Part shown: positions 1 through 8,140 of the stretch, piece after piece | How positions within the stretch are numbered: position 1 is the stretch's first letter | Layout of the letters: each line of letters begins with the position of its first letter | Assembly: GCF_005503355.1 (NCBI RefSeq) | Contig: NZ_SCMK01000006.1 | Coordinates: 1 to 64,000 of the forward strand | Direction: 5' to 3' | Source: Sphingomonas sp. 1F27F7B | Lineage (GTDB): Bacteria > Pseudomonadota > Alphaproteobacteria > Sphingomonadales > Sphingomonadaceae | DNA length: 64,000 nucleotides | Made by a program: the position numbers and the translations under genes | The notes under the pieces: generated by a model | Database searches by the model: none | What the model was told of the DNA's origin: nothing | Seen by the model: only the letters and a program-made list of their open reading frames with translations

Positions 1-1
1 G

Positions 2-79
2 CCCGCCCTGCTCGGCATGGCGCTGATCATCGCCGGCGTGCTGGTGATGAACCTCTTCTCGCGCGCCGCCGCGCATTAG
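2..79 (+). CDS. SMR-family multidrug efflux protein, C-terminal end only
   Basis: Only the last 25 codons are in the window. They encode a hydrophobic helix (PALLGMALIIAGVLVMNLFS) followed by a short polar tail ending SRAAAH. This resembles the last transmembrane helix and tail of EmrE-type small multidrug resistance proteins, which are four-helix proton-coupled exporters of cationic drugs in the inner membrane. The stop codon is TAG at 77-79 and coincides with the TTAG boundary of the repeat element that follows. The family call is from the C-terminal motif only, so the substrate cannot be inferred. Confidence 0.6.
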   Translation, partial: PALLGMALIIAGVLVMNLFSRAAAH

Positions 80-237
80 AGCGGGATTCGTTCAGCAAAC
101 CCCGTCATCCCTGCGCAGGCGGGGATCCAGGGCAACGCGGGATATCTGCGCCACCGCACGAACGCTCTTCGGAGAGGACAGGACCCGCCACACCCGTTCC
201 GCGCTTGGCCCTGGATCCCCGCCTGCGCAGGGATGAC
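80..237. repeat. Dispersed hairpin element, copy A
   Basis: A 134-bp hairpin core occupies 104-237. Its two ends are perfect 29-bp inverted repeats that start GTCATCCCTGCGCAGG. A 24-bp tail (80-103) links it to TTAG at 76-79, which contains the stop codon of the upstream SMR gene. Both arms carry the same change relative to other copies (CCCTGCG paired with CGCAGGG), so pairing is preserved. Downstream sequence to about 280 resembles, in reverse complement, the flank at 17072-17107, so the element probably extends further. Its right end is not resolved. Confidence 0.85.
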
Positions 238-592
238 GGCTATTGGATCATCCCTGTCTGAAGGGGATGATCGCCGACTGGTTCCGGGGTCCACTGCGCG
301 CCAGGCATAGGGCGGGAGATTCGCGGCGTGGCACCGCGGCGGGGTGAACCCGGCACGGGGCCGGGGTGACGAACCATTTGCGGAAACGGTCGTGCCTAAC
401 TGCAAATGGCAATCCGTCCTCGACCGGGATTCGTTCCCATCGTCCCCGGCGCAGCGCGGCGACTCGCCGCATTCGCGCGCCAAAGCGGCGCTTGCCGGCA
501 CTAAAGCATTGCCTCCCCCGGTTTTGCGGCTAGGCTCCGCGCTTTCATCTAAAAGGGGCGGCGGAATGAACCGCCGTCGAGGGGACCATCCA
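238..592. other. Non-coding region upstream of the APC permease
   Basis: No convincing gene is present here. The first ~45 bases resemble the flank of another repeat copy. The remainder contains one clear dyad (374-409, listed separately) and a purine-rich ribosome binding site just before 593. Open frames running through the stretch on either strand lack family features and look like high-GC shadows. Confidence 0.6.
374..409. promoter_or_regulatory. Inverted repeat upstream of the APC permease
   Basis: CCATTTGC at 374-381 is matched by GCAAATGG at 402-409, an 8-bp perfect inverted repeat with a 20-base spacer. It lies about 185 bases before the permease start. It could be a regulator site or a transcript hairpin. 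No regulator gene is adjacent. Confidence 0.3.
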
Positions 593-2134
593 ATGATCTT
601 CGGGCGCGTAAAGCCACTCGATGCCATCCTCGCCACTGCCGAGAAAAAATCGCTCCACCGCTCGCTGGGGGCCTTTCAGCTCACCATGCTCGGCATCGGC
701 GCGGTGATCGGCACCGGCATTTTCGTTCTCACCGCCGAAGCCGCGCAACGCGCCGGGCCCGGCATGATGGTCAGCTTCATCATCGCCGGCGTGGTCTGCG
801 CCTTCGCGGCCCTCTGCTATGCCGAAATGGCGTCGATGGTGCCGGTATCGGGCTCCGCCTATACCTATAGCTATGCGGTGATGGGCGAGCTGATCGCCTG
901 GATGGTCGGCTGGGCGCTGATCCTCGAATATGCCGTGGCCGCGGGAGCGGTCTCGGTCGGCTGGTCCGGCTATGTGATCGGCCTGATCGAGCACAGTTTC
1001 CACGTCGACATACCCGCTTCGCTGGTCACCGGTCCGTTCGACGGCGGCCTGATCAATCTGCCGGCGATGCTGATCGCGGGCCTGGTCACCTGGCTGCTGG
1101 TGATCGGCACCAAGGAGAGCGCCACGGTCAACGCGATCCTCGTCGCGATCAAGATCACTGCGCTCACTGCGTTCATCGTGCTGGCCGTGCCGGTGATGAA
1201 CGGCGCGCAATTCTCGCCCTTCGCGCCCACCGGCTTTGTCGGCATCTCGATGGCGGCGGCGTCGATCTTCTTCGCCTATGTCGGCTTCGACGCGGTTTCG
1301 ACCGCGGCCGAGGAGACCAAGAACCCGCAGCGCAACATGCCGATCGGCCTGATCGGCAGCCTCGCCATCTGCACCATCTTCTACCTGCTCGTCGCCGCCG
1401 GCGTGATCGGCGCGCCGGGCCTCAGCACCCAGCCGGTGCTCGATGCCGCGGGCCATGCGCTCGAGCCGGGCAGCCGCGAGCTCGCCGCCCAGTGCGCCAC
1501 CCGCGCCGCCGAAGGCTTCAAGGACGTGGTCTGCTCGAAGGAGGCGCTGGCCTTCACCCTGCGCGAGATCGGCTGGCCGCAGATCGGCAACCTGCTCGGC
1601 CTCGCCGCCGGCCTGGCGCTGCCCTCGGTCATCCTGATGATGATGTTCGGCCAGACCCGCATCTTCTTCGTGATGAGCCGCGACGGCCTGCTCCCCGCCG
1701 CCTTCTCGAAGATCCACCCGACCTTCAACACCCCGCACGTGATCACGATCATCACCGGCGTCGCCGTGGCGCTGTTCGCCGCCTTCTTCCCGGTCGGCCA
1801 GCTTGCCAACATCTCGAACTCGGGCACGCTCTTCGCCTTTGCCGCCGTGTCGATCGCGGTGATGGTGATCCGCAAGACCGATCCGGACCGCAAGCGGCCG
1901 TTCAAGACGCCGTTCGTGTTCGTCACCGCGCCGATCGCGATCCTGGGCTGCCTCTATCTGTTCGTCAGCCTGGACCACAAGAGCATCATCCTGTTCCTGT
2001 CCTGGGCAGTGATCGGCCTGGTGGTCTATTTCGGCTACAGCCGCTCGCGCAGCCATGTCGGCCGCGGGATCATCGACGTGCCCGAGCACGAGGCCTATAC
2101 CGAGATCAAGCCCGAGGTGCCGGGCACCCATTGA
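593..2134 (+). CDS. APC-superfamily amino acid permease (cationic amino acid transporter type)
   Basis: The 513-residue product is an inner-membrane amino acid or polyamine transporter of the APC superfamily. The first helix contains GAVIGTGIF (residues 36-44), the glycine-rich unwound segment that binds the substrate alpha-amino group in this family. About 12 to 13 hydrophobic helices follow. An extracytoplasmic loop in the middle of the protein carries two cysteines (in QCAT and VCSK) and is longer than usual. The start at 593 is chosen because GAGGGGAC lies just upstream and the protein then begins at the normal place; an in-frame ATG at 566 would add nine residues. The gene stands alone and ends in a shared terminator. 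Substrate specificity cannot be read from the sequence. Confidence 0.85.
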   Translation: MIFGRVKPLDAILATAEKKSLHRSLGAFQLTMLGIGAVIGTGIFVLTAEAAQRAGPGMMVSFIIAGVVCAFAALCYAEMASMVPVSGSAYTYSYAVMGELIAWMVGWALILEYAVAAGAVSVGWSGYVIGLIEHSFHVDIPASLVTGPFDGGLINLPAMLIAGLVTWLLVIGTKESATVNAILVAIKITALTAFIVLAVPVMNGAQFSPFAPTGFVGISMAAASIFFAYVGFDAVSTAAEETKNPQRNMPIGLIGSLAICTIFYLLVAAGVIGAPGLSTQPVLDAAGHALEPGSRELAAQCATRAAEGFKDVVCSKEALAFTLREIGWPQIGNLLGLAAGLALPSVILMMMFGQTRIFFVMSRDGLLPAAFSKIHPTFNTPHVITIITGVAVALFAAFFPVGQLANISNSGTLFAFAAVSIAVMVIRKTDPDRKRPFKTPFVFVTAPIAILGCLYLFVSLDHKSIILFLSWAVIGLVVYFGYSRSRSHVGRGIIDVPEHEAYTEIKPEVPGTH

Positions 2135-2157
2135 GGCGCCGATCTCGAGGCAAGAGA

Positions 2158-2189
2158 AAAGGGCCGGAGGAGCGATCCTCCGGCCCTTT
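2158..2189. terminator. Bidirectional rho-independent terminator
   Basis: A perfect stem of about 14 bp (AAAGGGCCGGAGGA pairing with TCCTCCGGCCCTTT) closes a GCGA loop. It has an A-rich run on one side and TTTCTTTT on the other. It lies between the convergent permease (ends 2134) and kinase (ends 2222) genes and can serve both. Confidence 0.85.
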
Positions 2190-2221
2190 CTTTTGCCGCT
2201 TCGGATATCGAGCCGGCAGGC

Positions 2222-3220
2222 TCAGCCCAGCTTCTCTTCCGCCAGCACCTTCAGGTCCACTTCGGCGCGGGCGCCATAGTGCTGGATGATCTCGGCCGCG
2301 CAGAGTGCGCCCAGGCGCAGCGAGTCCTTCACCGAATGCCCCCGTGCCTGGCCATGGAGGAAGCCGGCCGCGAACATGTCGCCCGCGCCGGTGGTATCGA
2401 CCAGCCGCGCGATCGGCTCGGCCGGCACTTCGACGCGCTCGGCACCGACCAGTGCCATCGCGCCCTTCTCGCTGCGGGTGACGACCAGCACCGGCACCTT
2501 GCCGTGGAGGTGCTGCACCGCCGCCTCGAACGCCTCGTGCTGGCACAGCGCCAGCAGCTCGTTCTCGTTGGCGAACAGGATGTCGATCAGTCCGTCCTCG
2601 ATCAGCTTGCGGAAATCGTCGCCATGGCGCGAGATGCAGAAGACGTCGGACAGCGTGAAGGCCACCTTGCGGCCGGCGGCGCGGGCGATCTCGATCGCCT
2701 TGCGCATCGCGGCGCGCGGTTCTTCCGGATCCCACAGATAGCCTTCGAGATACAGGATGGCGCCATTGGCGATCAGCGCCTCGTCCAGCGCCGCGGCCGG
2801 CAGGAATTGCGAGGCGCCGAGGAAGGTGTTCATCGTGCGCTGGCCGTCCGGCGTCACGAAGATCAGGCAGCGCGCGGTGGTCGGCTGGCCGGGGCGCACC
2901 GCGGTGTCGAAATCGACGCCGGCGGCGCGGATGTCGTGGGCGAACACCTGGCCGAGCTGGTCGTCCGCCACCTGGCCGATGAACGCCGTCCTGCCGCCCA
3001 GCGCGGCGATGCCCGCCACCGTGTTCGCTGCCGAGCCGCCCGAGATCTCGCGGCCCGGGCCCATCTTCGCATAGAGCGCATCGGCCTCTTCCGGCGAGAA
3101 CATGAGCTGCATCGAGCCCTTGGCGACGCCGATCTCCTCGATGAAGCTGTCCTCCGCCTGGGCGAGGATGTCGACGATCGCGTTGCCGATGGCGACGACG
3201 TCATAAGTCGGGCTGGTCAA
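2222..3220 (-). CDS. PfkB-family carbohydrate/adenosine kinase
   Basis: The 332-residue protein is a ribokinase-fold sugar or nucleoside kinase, most like bacterial adenosine kinases that phosphorylate adenosine with ATP. The N-terminal SGGSAANT (60-67) is the PfkB substrate-side signature. DTTGAGD (275-281) is the C-terminal signature, with Asp281 as catalytic base and the GAG anion hole. The start is a TTG at 3220 preceded by GGAG; the protein then begins TSPTYDVVAIGNA, as expected for the family. It is monocistronic and convergent with the permease. The exact substrate (adenosine or a sugar) is inferred. Confidence 0.85.
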   Translation of the reverse strand: MTSPTYDVVAIGNAIVDILAQAEDSFIEEIGVAKGSMQLMFSPEEADALYAKMGPGREISGGSAANTVAGIAALGGRTAFIGQVADDQLGQVFAHDIRAAGVDFDTAVRPGQPTTARCLIFVTPDGQRTMNTFLGASQFLPAAALDEALIANGAILYLEGYLWDPEEPRAAMRKAIEIARAAGRKVAFTLSDVFCISRHGDDFRKLIEDGLIDILFANENELLALCQHEAFEAAVQHLHGKVPVLVVTRSEKGAMALVGAERVEVPAEPIARLVDTTGAGDMFAAGFLHGQARGHSVKDSLRLGALCAAEIIQHYGARAEVDLKVLAEEKLG

Positions 3221-3277
3221 ACTTGGTGCTCCAAAAAGATTGCGTCGCCGCCCTAATGACGGGCAAAGGATAGCGCA

Positions 3278-3970
3278 ATGATCCAGGCCTTCTTCCTGTC
3301 GCTGGGGCAGCTGTTCGACCGGCCGATACTCGCCGTCTTCCTCAAATCCGTCCTGCTCACCCTGGTGCTGTTCGTCGCGGCGAGCATCGGCCTGTGGTTC
3401 GGCATGCACGCGCTGGCGGACGGAATCGCGGCCTGGCTGGGGGGCTGGAGCGGTTCGGACACCTTTGCCGACATCGGCACGATCGTGCTGGTGATATTCT
3501 TCCACTGGCTGATGTTCCGCGCGATCGCCGTCGCCGTGATCGGCGTCTTCGCCGATGAGGTGGTCGCCGCGGTCGAGAAGAAATATTATCCCGGCGCCCA
3601 TGCCCAGGCGCACGACCTGCCCTTGGGCCGCGCGCTGGCGATGGGCCTGGGTTCGGCGCTGCGGCTGATCGGGGTGAACCTGCTGCTGTCGCCGCTCTAT
3701 CTGATCCTGCTGGTCACCGGGGTGGGCACGGCGCTGGCCTTCTTCCTGGTCAATGGCTGGCTGCTCGGCCGCGACCTGGGCGACATGGTCGCGGCGCGGC
3801 ACATGCCGCGCGACGAACTGCGCGGCTGGCGCCGGCGCACGGGCATCAGCCGGTTCGCGCTGGGTGCAGCGGGCACCGCGCTGTTCCTCGTCCCGATTTT
3901 GAACCTGGTCGCCCCGGTGCTCGGAGCCGCGATGGCCACCCATGCATTTCACCGCGGGAGGCGGGCATGA
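3278..3970 (+). CDS. EI24-domain integral membrane protein
   Basis: The 230-residue protein has several hydrophobic helices (about 25-50, 65-90, 125-165 and 190-225) arranged as in the EI24/CysZ-like family. Members include the sulfate permease CysZ, but most bacterial EI24 proteins have no known role. The helix-rich pattern, the conserved RDLGDMVAARHM stretch and the C-terminal hydrophobic hairpin support the call. The gene overlaps the following lipoprotein gene by four bases (ATGA), so the two are translationally coupled. It is divergent from the kinase gene, 57 bases away. Transport of sulfate is not implied. Confidence 0.75.
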   Translation: MIQAFFLSLGQLFDRPILAVFLKSVLLTLVLFVAASIGLWFGMHALADGIAAWLGGWSGSDTFADIGTIVLVIFFHWLMFRAIAVAVIGVFADEVVAAVEKKYYPGAHAQAHDLPLGRALAMGLGSALRLIGVNLLLSPLYLILLVTGVGTALAFFLVNGWLLGRDLGDMVAARHMPRDELRGWRRRTGISRFALGAAGTALFLVPILNLVAPVLGAAMATHAFHRGRRA

Positions 3971-4344
3971 AGAAACTCATTCTGATCGGAACGCTGGCGC
4001 TCGGCGCCTGTGGCGAAGGCGGCGTGATTCCGCCGCCGCGCGCCGGCTATGTCCCGGTGCCGAGCGCACGGCCGGCGCCGAGCCCGTCGCTGCCCCCCAG
4101 CCTGGCCGCGCTGCGGGGCGCCACCGCTCCGCGGCTGATTGCCCAGTTCGGCAAGCCGCAGCTCGACATGAGCGAAGGCACTGCCCGCAAGCTCCAGTTC
4201 GCAGGCCCGGTCTGCGTGCTCGACACCTATCTCTATCCCCAGGGCCGCGGCGAGCCGGTGGTCACGCACATCGACGCCCGCCAGCGCGACGGCCGCCCGA
4301 TCGACGAGGCGAGCTGCGTCTCCGCGCTCAGCGGCGGGCGCTGA
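3967..4344 (+). CDS. Small predicted lipoprotein of unknown function
   Basis: The 125-residue product starts with a lipoprotein signal whose lipobox is LGAC, with the lipidated cysteine at residue 15. A Pro/Ala/Ser-rich linker follows to about residue 50, then a compact domain of about 70 residues with LIAQFGKPQLDM and two cysteines (PVCVLDTYLY and EASCVSAL) that may form a disulfide. It should sit on the periplasmic face of a membrane. It overlaps the EI24 gene by four bases and is probably co-expressed with it. The family is not recognised. Confidence 0.65.
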   Translation: MKKLILIGTLALGACGEGGVIPPPRAGYVPVPSARPAPSPSLPPSLAALRGATAPRLIAQFGKPQLDMSEGTARKLQFAGPVCVLDTYLYPQGRGEPVVTHIDARQRDGRPIDEASCVSALSGGR

Positions 4345-4360
4345 TCCGGCGCTGATCTAG

Positions 4361-4520
4361 GGTAGAGACTCATCCAGCGAACCCCGTCATCCCCGCGCAG
4401 GCGGGGATCCAGGGTGATGCGGGATATCGGCACCACCGCGCGAACGCCGTCCGGAAAGGACGGGGCTCGCCACTCTCCGCTCCGCGCCTGGCTCTGGATC
4501 CCCGCCTGCGCGGGGATGGC
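4361..4520. repeat. Dispersed hairpin element, copy B
   Basis: The hairpin core is 4386-4520, beginning GTCATCCCCGCGCAGGCG and ending with a slightly decayed partner (GGGGATGGC). A 25-bp tail runs back to CTAG at 4357-4360, 13 bases beyond the lipoprotein stop codon. The 3' flank to about 4596 (GCTATCGGATGC..., ...AATAATCGCC) resembles the flanks of copy A and of the copy at 17108, so the element probably extends to there. Confidence 0.8.
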
Positions 4521-4608
4521 GGTGGAAGAGCGGCGGATCGGCGTGGAGCTGGGATAATCGCTATCGGATGCTTCCTGTCCCCAGGGAATAATCGCCGAGG
4601 GGAGGAAT

Positions 4609-5655
4609 TCAGGCGGCCAGCCTCGCCAACGCCCAGGCAGCCGCTTCGCGCACCGTCTCGTCGGCGTCCTCCAGCAACGCCCGCACCGGCTCCATCAGTG
4701 CTGCGTCGCCGCTGTTGCCCGCCGCGATCAGGCAGTTGCGCATCATCCGGTCGCGTCCGATCCGCTTGATCGGCGAGCCCGAGAACACTTCGCGGAACCC
4801 TGCATCGTCGAGCGCGAGCAGATCGGCCAGCGCCGGCGCGGTCAGCTCGGCGCGGGGCAGGAAGGCCAGGTTCGCCTGGGCGGCCTGCGCGAACTTGTTC
4901 CACGGACACACCGCCAGGCAATCGTCGCAGCCATAGATGCGGTTGCCGATGCCCGCGCGGAATTCCTCCGGGATCGGCCCCTTGTGTTCGATCGTCAGGT
5001 ACGAAATGCAGCGCCGCGCATCGAGCCGATACGGCGCCGGGAACGCATCGGTCGGGCACGCCGTCTGGCAGGCGTCGCAGCTGCCGCAAGTGGTGCGCAC
5101 CGGCGCGTCGGGCGCCAGTTCGAGCGTGGTGTAGATCGCGCCGAGGAACAGCCAGCTGCCATGGGTGCGGCTCACCAGATTGGTGTGCTTGCCCTGCCAG
5201 CCCAGTCCCGCCGCCTCGGCCAGCGGCTTCTCCATCACCGGCGCGGTATCGACGAACACCTTGAGTTCCGCCCCGGGCGCGGCCGCGACCAGCCAGCGTC
5301 CCAGCTCCTTCAGCCGGCGCTTCATCACGTCGTGATAGTCGGCGCCCTGGGCATAGGTGGAGATGCGGCCGATCCCGCTTTCCCCCGCCAGGGCGAGCGG
5401 ATCGGTGCGCGGCGCATAGCTCATGCCCAGCGAAATCACCGTCCGCACTTCCGGCCACAGGCCGGCGGGGCGCTCGCGGTGATGCGCGCGCTCTTCCATC
5501 CAGATCATCGATCCGTGGCGCCCCTCTTCGAGCCATTGGCGCAATCGCTCGGCGGTTCTGGGCGCGGCATCGGCGCGCGCGATCCCGCAATCGGCGAACC
5601 CGATTTCCGCCGCTTTGGCCTTTATTCGTGCTTCCAGTGGCTTGTGCTGTTCCAC
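4609..5655 (-). CDS. queG: Epoxyqueuosine reductase QueG
   Basis: QueG catalyses the last step of queuosine synthesis, reducing epoxyqueuosine in the tRNA anticodon with cobalamin and two 4Fe-4S clusters. The 348-residue length is normal. The ferredoxin-type cluster ligands are visible: Cys190, Cys193, Cys196 and Cys200 in [12 protein letters not shown], with Cys216, Cys243, Cys246 and Cys250 ([10 protein letters not shown]). The conserved [15 protein letters not shown] (101-115) is characteristic. A HEAT-like tail that binds tRNA ends the protein. tgt and queA for the same pathway are also in this window. The ABC exporter gene is divergent, 77 bases away. Confidence 0.95.
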   Translation of the reverse strand: MEQHKPLEARIKAKAAEIGFADCGIARADAAPRTAERLRQWLEEGRHGSMIWMEERAHHRERPAGLWPEVRTVISLGMSYAPRTDPLALAGESGIGRISTYAQGADYHDVMKRRLKELGRWLVAAAPGAELKVFVDTAPVMEKPLAEAAGLGWQGKHTNLVSRTHGSWLFLGAIYTTLELAPDAPVRTTCGSCDACQTACPTDAFPAPYRLDARRCISYLTIEHKGPIPEEFRAGIGNRIYGCDDCLAVCPWNKFAQAAQANLAFLPRAELTAPALADLLALDDAGFREVFSGSPIKRIGRDRMMRNCLIAAGNSGDAALMEPVRALLEDADETVREAAAWALARLAA

Positions 5656-5732
5656 GCCGACCCGCTACCACGTTTCCGCGGCTTGCGGCACCGCCCTCGG
5701 CCCCGCCGAGGCACGAAGGAAGGGACTCTTTT

Positions 5733-6659
5733 TTGACTGGCGAATTGGCCGTGAGCGCCCGGGGGCTCGTCAAATATTTCGGGGATCGGCGCGTCGTCGA
5801 CGGCGTCGACATCGCGGTTCCCAAGGGGCTCGTCTACGGCGTGCTCGGCCCCAATGGCGCCGGCAAGACCACGACGCTGCGCATGCTGCTCGGCATCATC
5901 GAGCCGGACGAGGGCGATCGCGACATGCTCGGCCGCGCCCATCCGCGCGACGCCAGCGACCTGGTCGGCTATCTGCCCGAGGAGCGCGGCCTCTATCCCA
6001 ACATGAAGTGTCGCGAGGCGATCGCGTTCATGGGCGCGCTGCGCGGCCTGCCCTGGGCGACGGGGCGCAAGCGCGCCGACACGCTGCTCGAAAATGCCGG
6101 CCTCGGCCACGCCAAGGACGAGAAGATCCGCAAGCTCTCCAAGGGCATGGCGCAGCTGGTCCAGCTGCTCGGCTCGGTGGTCCACGAACCCGAGCTGCTC
6201 GTGCTCGACGAGCCTTTCTCGGGCCTCGATCCGGTCAATCAGGAAAAGCTCGAAAAGCTGATCCGCGCCGAGCGCGATCGCGGCGCGACGATCCTCTTCT
6301 CCACCCATGTCATGGCCCATGCCGAGCGGCTGTGCGACCGGCTGTCGATCATCGCCGGCGGCAAGGTGCGCTTCGAGGGCACGGTGAACGACGCCCGGGC
6401 GCTGCTGCCGATGAAGGCGCACTACACGCCGCACCACAATGTGGAAGGGGCCCGGGCACTGCTCCCGGCCGATGCCGAGCGCGAAGGCGATGGCTGGCGC
6501 TTCACTCTGCCCGGGGGCGGCGTCGAATCGCTGCTCGTGAAGCTGATCGACGGCGGATACGGCGTCTCGGGCCTGTCGATCGAGCGGCCCGGCCTGCACG
6601 ACGCGTTCGTCAGGATCGTCGGCGCGGACGCCCTCAAGGATCAGGAGGAAGCGGCGTGA
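5733..6659 (+). CDS. ABC transporter ATP-binding protein, NatA type
   Basis: This is the 308-residue nucleotide-binding subunit of an ABC-2 exporter. Walker A is GPNGAGKTT (39-47). The signature is LSKGM rather than LSGGQ, as is common in NatA-like subunits. Walker B is LLVLDEP and the switch histidine is in STHVMAHAE. A C-terminal domain of about 90 residues follows, as in NatA. The start is taken as TTG at 5733 because AAGGAAGGG lies about eight bases before it; GTG at 5751 is an alternative. It overlaps the permease gene by four bases. Sodium or drug efflux is possible but unproved. Confidence 0.88.
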   Translation: MTGELAVSARGLVKYFGDRRVVDGVDIAVPKGLVYGVLGPNGAGKTTTLRMLLGIIEPDEGDRDMLGRAHPRDASDLVGYLPEERGLYPNMKCREAIAFMGALRGLPWATGRKRADTLLENAGLGHAKDEKIRKLSKGMAQLVQLLGSVVHEPELLVLDEPFSGLDPVNQEKLEKLIRAERDRGATILFSTHVMAHAERLCDRLSIIAGGKVRFEGTVNDARALLPMKAHYTPHHNVEGARALLPADAEREGDGWRFTLPGGGVESLLVKLIDGGYGVSGLSIERPGLHDAFVRIVGADALKDQEEAA

Positions 6660-7888
6660 GCAAGTTTTCGCGCATGCTGCGCCAGGCGCTGACCGTCGCG
6701 CGCCGCGATTTCACTGCCACGGTGTTCACGCCCACCTTCCTGCTCTTCCTGCTCGCCCCGGTGCTGATGATCGGCTTCGGCACGGTCGGGGGGATCGGGG
6801 CCCAGTCGATCGTCGGCGACGATTCGCAGATGCGGATGGTGGTGATCGCGCCGCCCGCCCAGGCGCCGACGCTGATCGAGACCGACCGGCAGCTCCGCAA
6901 GCTCTTCCCCAAGAAGAGCGAGCTGATGCCGCCCCCGCTCACGATCGAGACGCCGACCGGCGATCCCGCCGCCCAGGCGCGCGCCTATTTCGACAGCGAC
7001 AAGGTCGATACGGCGGCGGTGCTCTACGGCCCTCTCGACAAGCCCGACGTGCTCTATGTCCACCGCGGAGCGACCGAGGCACGGTTCCTCGCGCAGCTGG
7101 CCGAGCAGAGCCTGCGCGCGCAGAAGCTGGGCAGCGCCGCCCCCACCAGCACCGTCACCAAGACCGTGGTGAAGCGCGGCCAGGGCTCGCCCAGCGGGCG
7201 CGGCCAGGCCGCCTCGATCGGCGTGTTCGCGATGTTCTTCCTCACGCTCTTCCTCTCGGGCCAGGCCGTGGGCACCATGGCCGAGGAGCGCTCGAACAAG
7301 GTGATCGAGATCCTGGCGGCGGCCGTGCCGCTGGAGAGCGTGTTCTTCGGCAAGCTGATCGGCATGTTCGGCGCCGCGGTGCTGTTCGTGCTGTTCTGGG
7401 CGACGATCATCATCAACGCGACCCGGCTGCTCCCGCCCGACATCGCGGGCAGCTTCCCCAGCCTGGTCGCGGCGATCGGCGCGCCCACCTATGCGCTGCT
7501 GTTCATTGCCTATTTCACCATGTCCTACATGCTGCTCGGCGCGATGTTCCTCAGCATCGGCGCGCTGACCTCCACCCAGCGCGAGTTGCAGATGCTGTCG
7601 CTGCCGATCACCATCTTCCAGATGATGATGTTCGGCCTGGCGCTCGGCGCGGCGACGCGGCCCGGCAGCTGGATCGAGACGGCGGCGCAGATCTTCCCGT
7701 TCAGCTCGCCCTTCACGATGATCGGGCTGGCGGGCAGCTCGCCGACGATCTGGCCGCATCTGGTCGCGCTGGGCTGGCAGGCGCTGTGGGTCGCGATCAT
7801 CATCACGGTGGGCGCCCGCGTGTTCCGCCGCGGCGTGCTCAAATCGGGCAGCCCCAAGCGCCGCACGAAGATCGAGGCAACGGCCTAG
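6656..7888 (+). CDS. ABC-2 type transporter permease, NatB type
   Basis: The 410-residue permease pairs with the preceding ATPase. One membrane helix near residues 25-50 is followed by a soluble extracytoplasmic domain to about 195, then five to six helices at the C-terminal side. This is the NatB/YhaP layout. The motif GTMAEERSNKVIEILAAAVPLESVFFGKLIG is the typical ABC-2 cytoplasmic coupling segment. The start is GTG at 6656, overlapping the ATPase stop codon. The TAG stop (7886-7888) lies within CTAG, the left boundary of repeat copy C. Confidence 0.88.
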   Translation: MSKFSRMLRQALTVARRDFTATVFTPTFLLFLLAPVLMIGFGTVGGIGAQSIVGDDSQMRMVVIAPPAQAPTLIETDRQLRKLFPKKSELMPPPLTIETPTGDPAAQARAYFDSDKVDTAAVLYGPLDKPDVLYVHRGATEARFLAQLAEQSLRAQKLGSAAPTSTVTKTVVKRGQGSPSGRGQAASIGVFAMFFLTLFLSGQAVGTMAEERSNKVIEILAAAVPLESVFFGKLIGMFGAAVLFVLFWATIIINATRLLPPDIAGSFPSLVAAIGAPTYALLFIAYFTMSYMLLGAMFLSIGALTSTQRELQMLSLPITIFQMMMFGLALGAATRPGSWIETAAQIFPFSSPFTMIGLAGSSPTIWPHLVALGWQALWVAIIITVGARVFRRGVLKSGSPKRRTKIEATA

Positions 7889-8045
7889 GATCAGGACTAT
7901 TCAACGAACCCGTCATCCCCGCGAAAGCGGGGATCCAGAGTAGTGCGGGATATCGGCGCCACCGCGCGAACGCCGTCCGGAGAGGACGGGGTCTGCCACA
8001 CCGGCTCCGCGCCTGGCCCTGGATCCCCGCCTTCGCGGGGATGAC
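7889..8045. repeat. Dispersed hairpin element, copy C
   Basis: The hairpin core is 7912-8045. Its arms start GTCATCCCCGCGAAAGCG and end with GCCTTCGCGGGGATGAC, so both arms have changed together from CGCAGG to CGAAG-type. A 23-bp tail (7889-7911) reaches CTAG at 7885-7888, which holds the ABC permease stop codon. The other end is not clear. Sequence to about 8070 (GACTATTTGCGCAATGCCCC) weakly matches the tails of copies A and B. Confidence 0.82.
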
Positions 8046-8086
8046 GACTATTTGCGCAATGCCCCTGTCCCGACCATTTCTCACTA

Positions 8087-8102
8087 TTGACACTTCTGTC
8101 AA
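8087..8102. promoter_or_regulatory. Dyad operator before the P450 gene
   Basis: TTGACACTTCTGTCAA is a perfect inverted repeat of TTGACA and TGTCAA around four bases. It sits 38 bases before the P450 start codon. The shape is typical of sites bound by TetR-type dimers, and TTGACA could also act as a -35 element. No regulator gene is adjacent, so any regulator must be encoded elsewhere. Confidence 0.5.
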
Positions 8103-8140
8103 TTAGGCGTTTCCTCCCTGCAAAAGGCAGGAGAGGCAGC

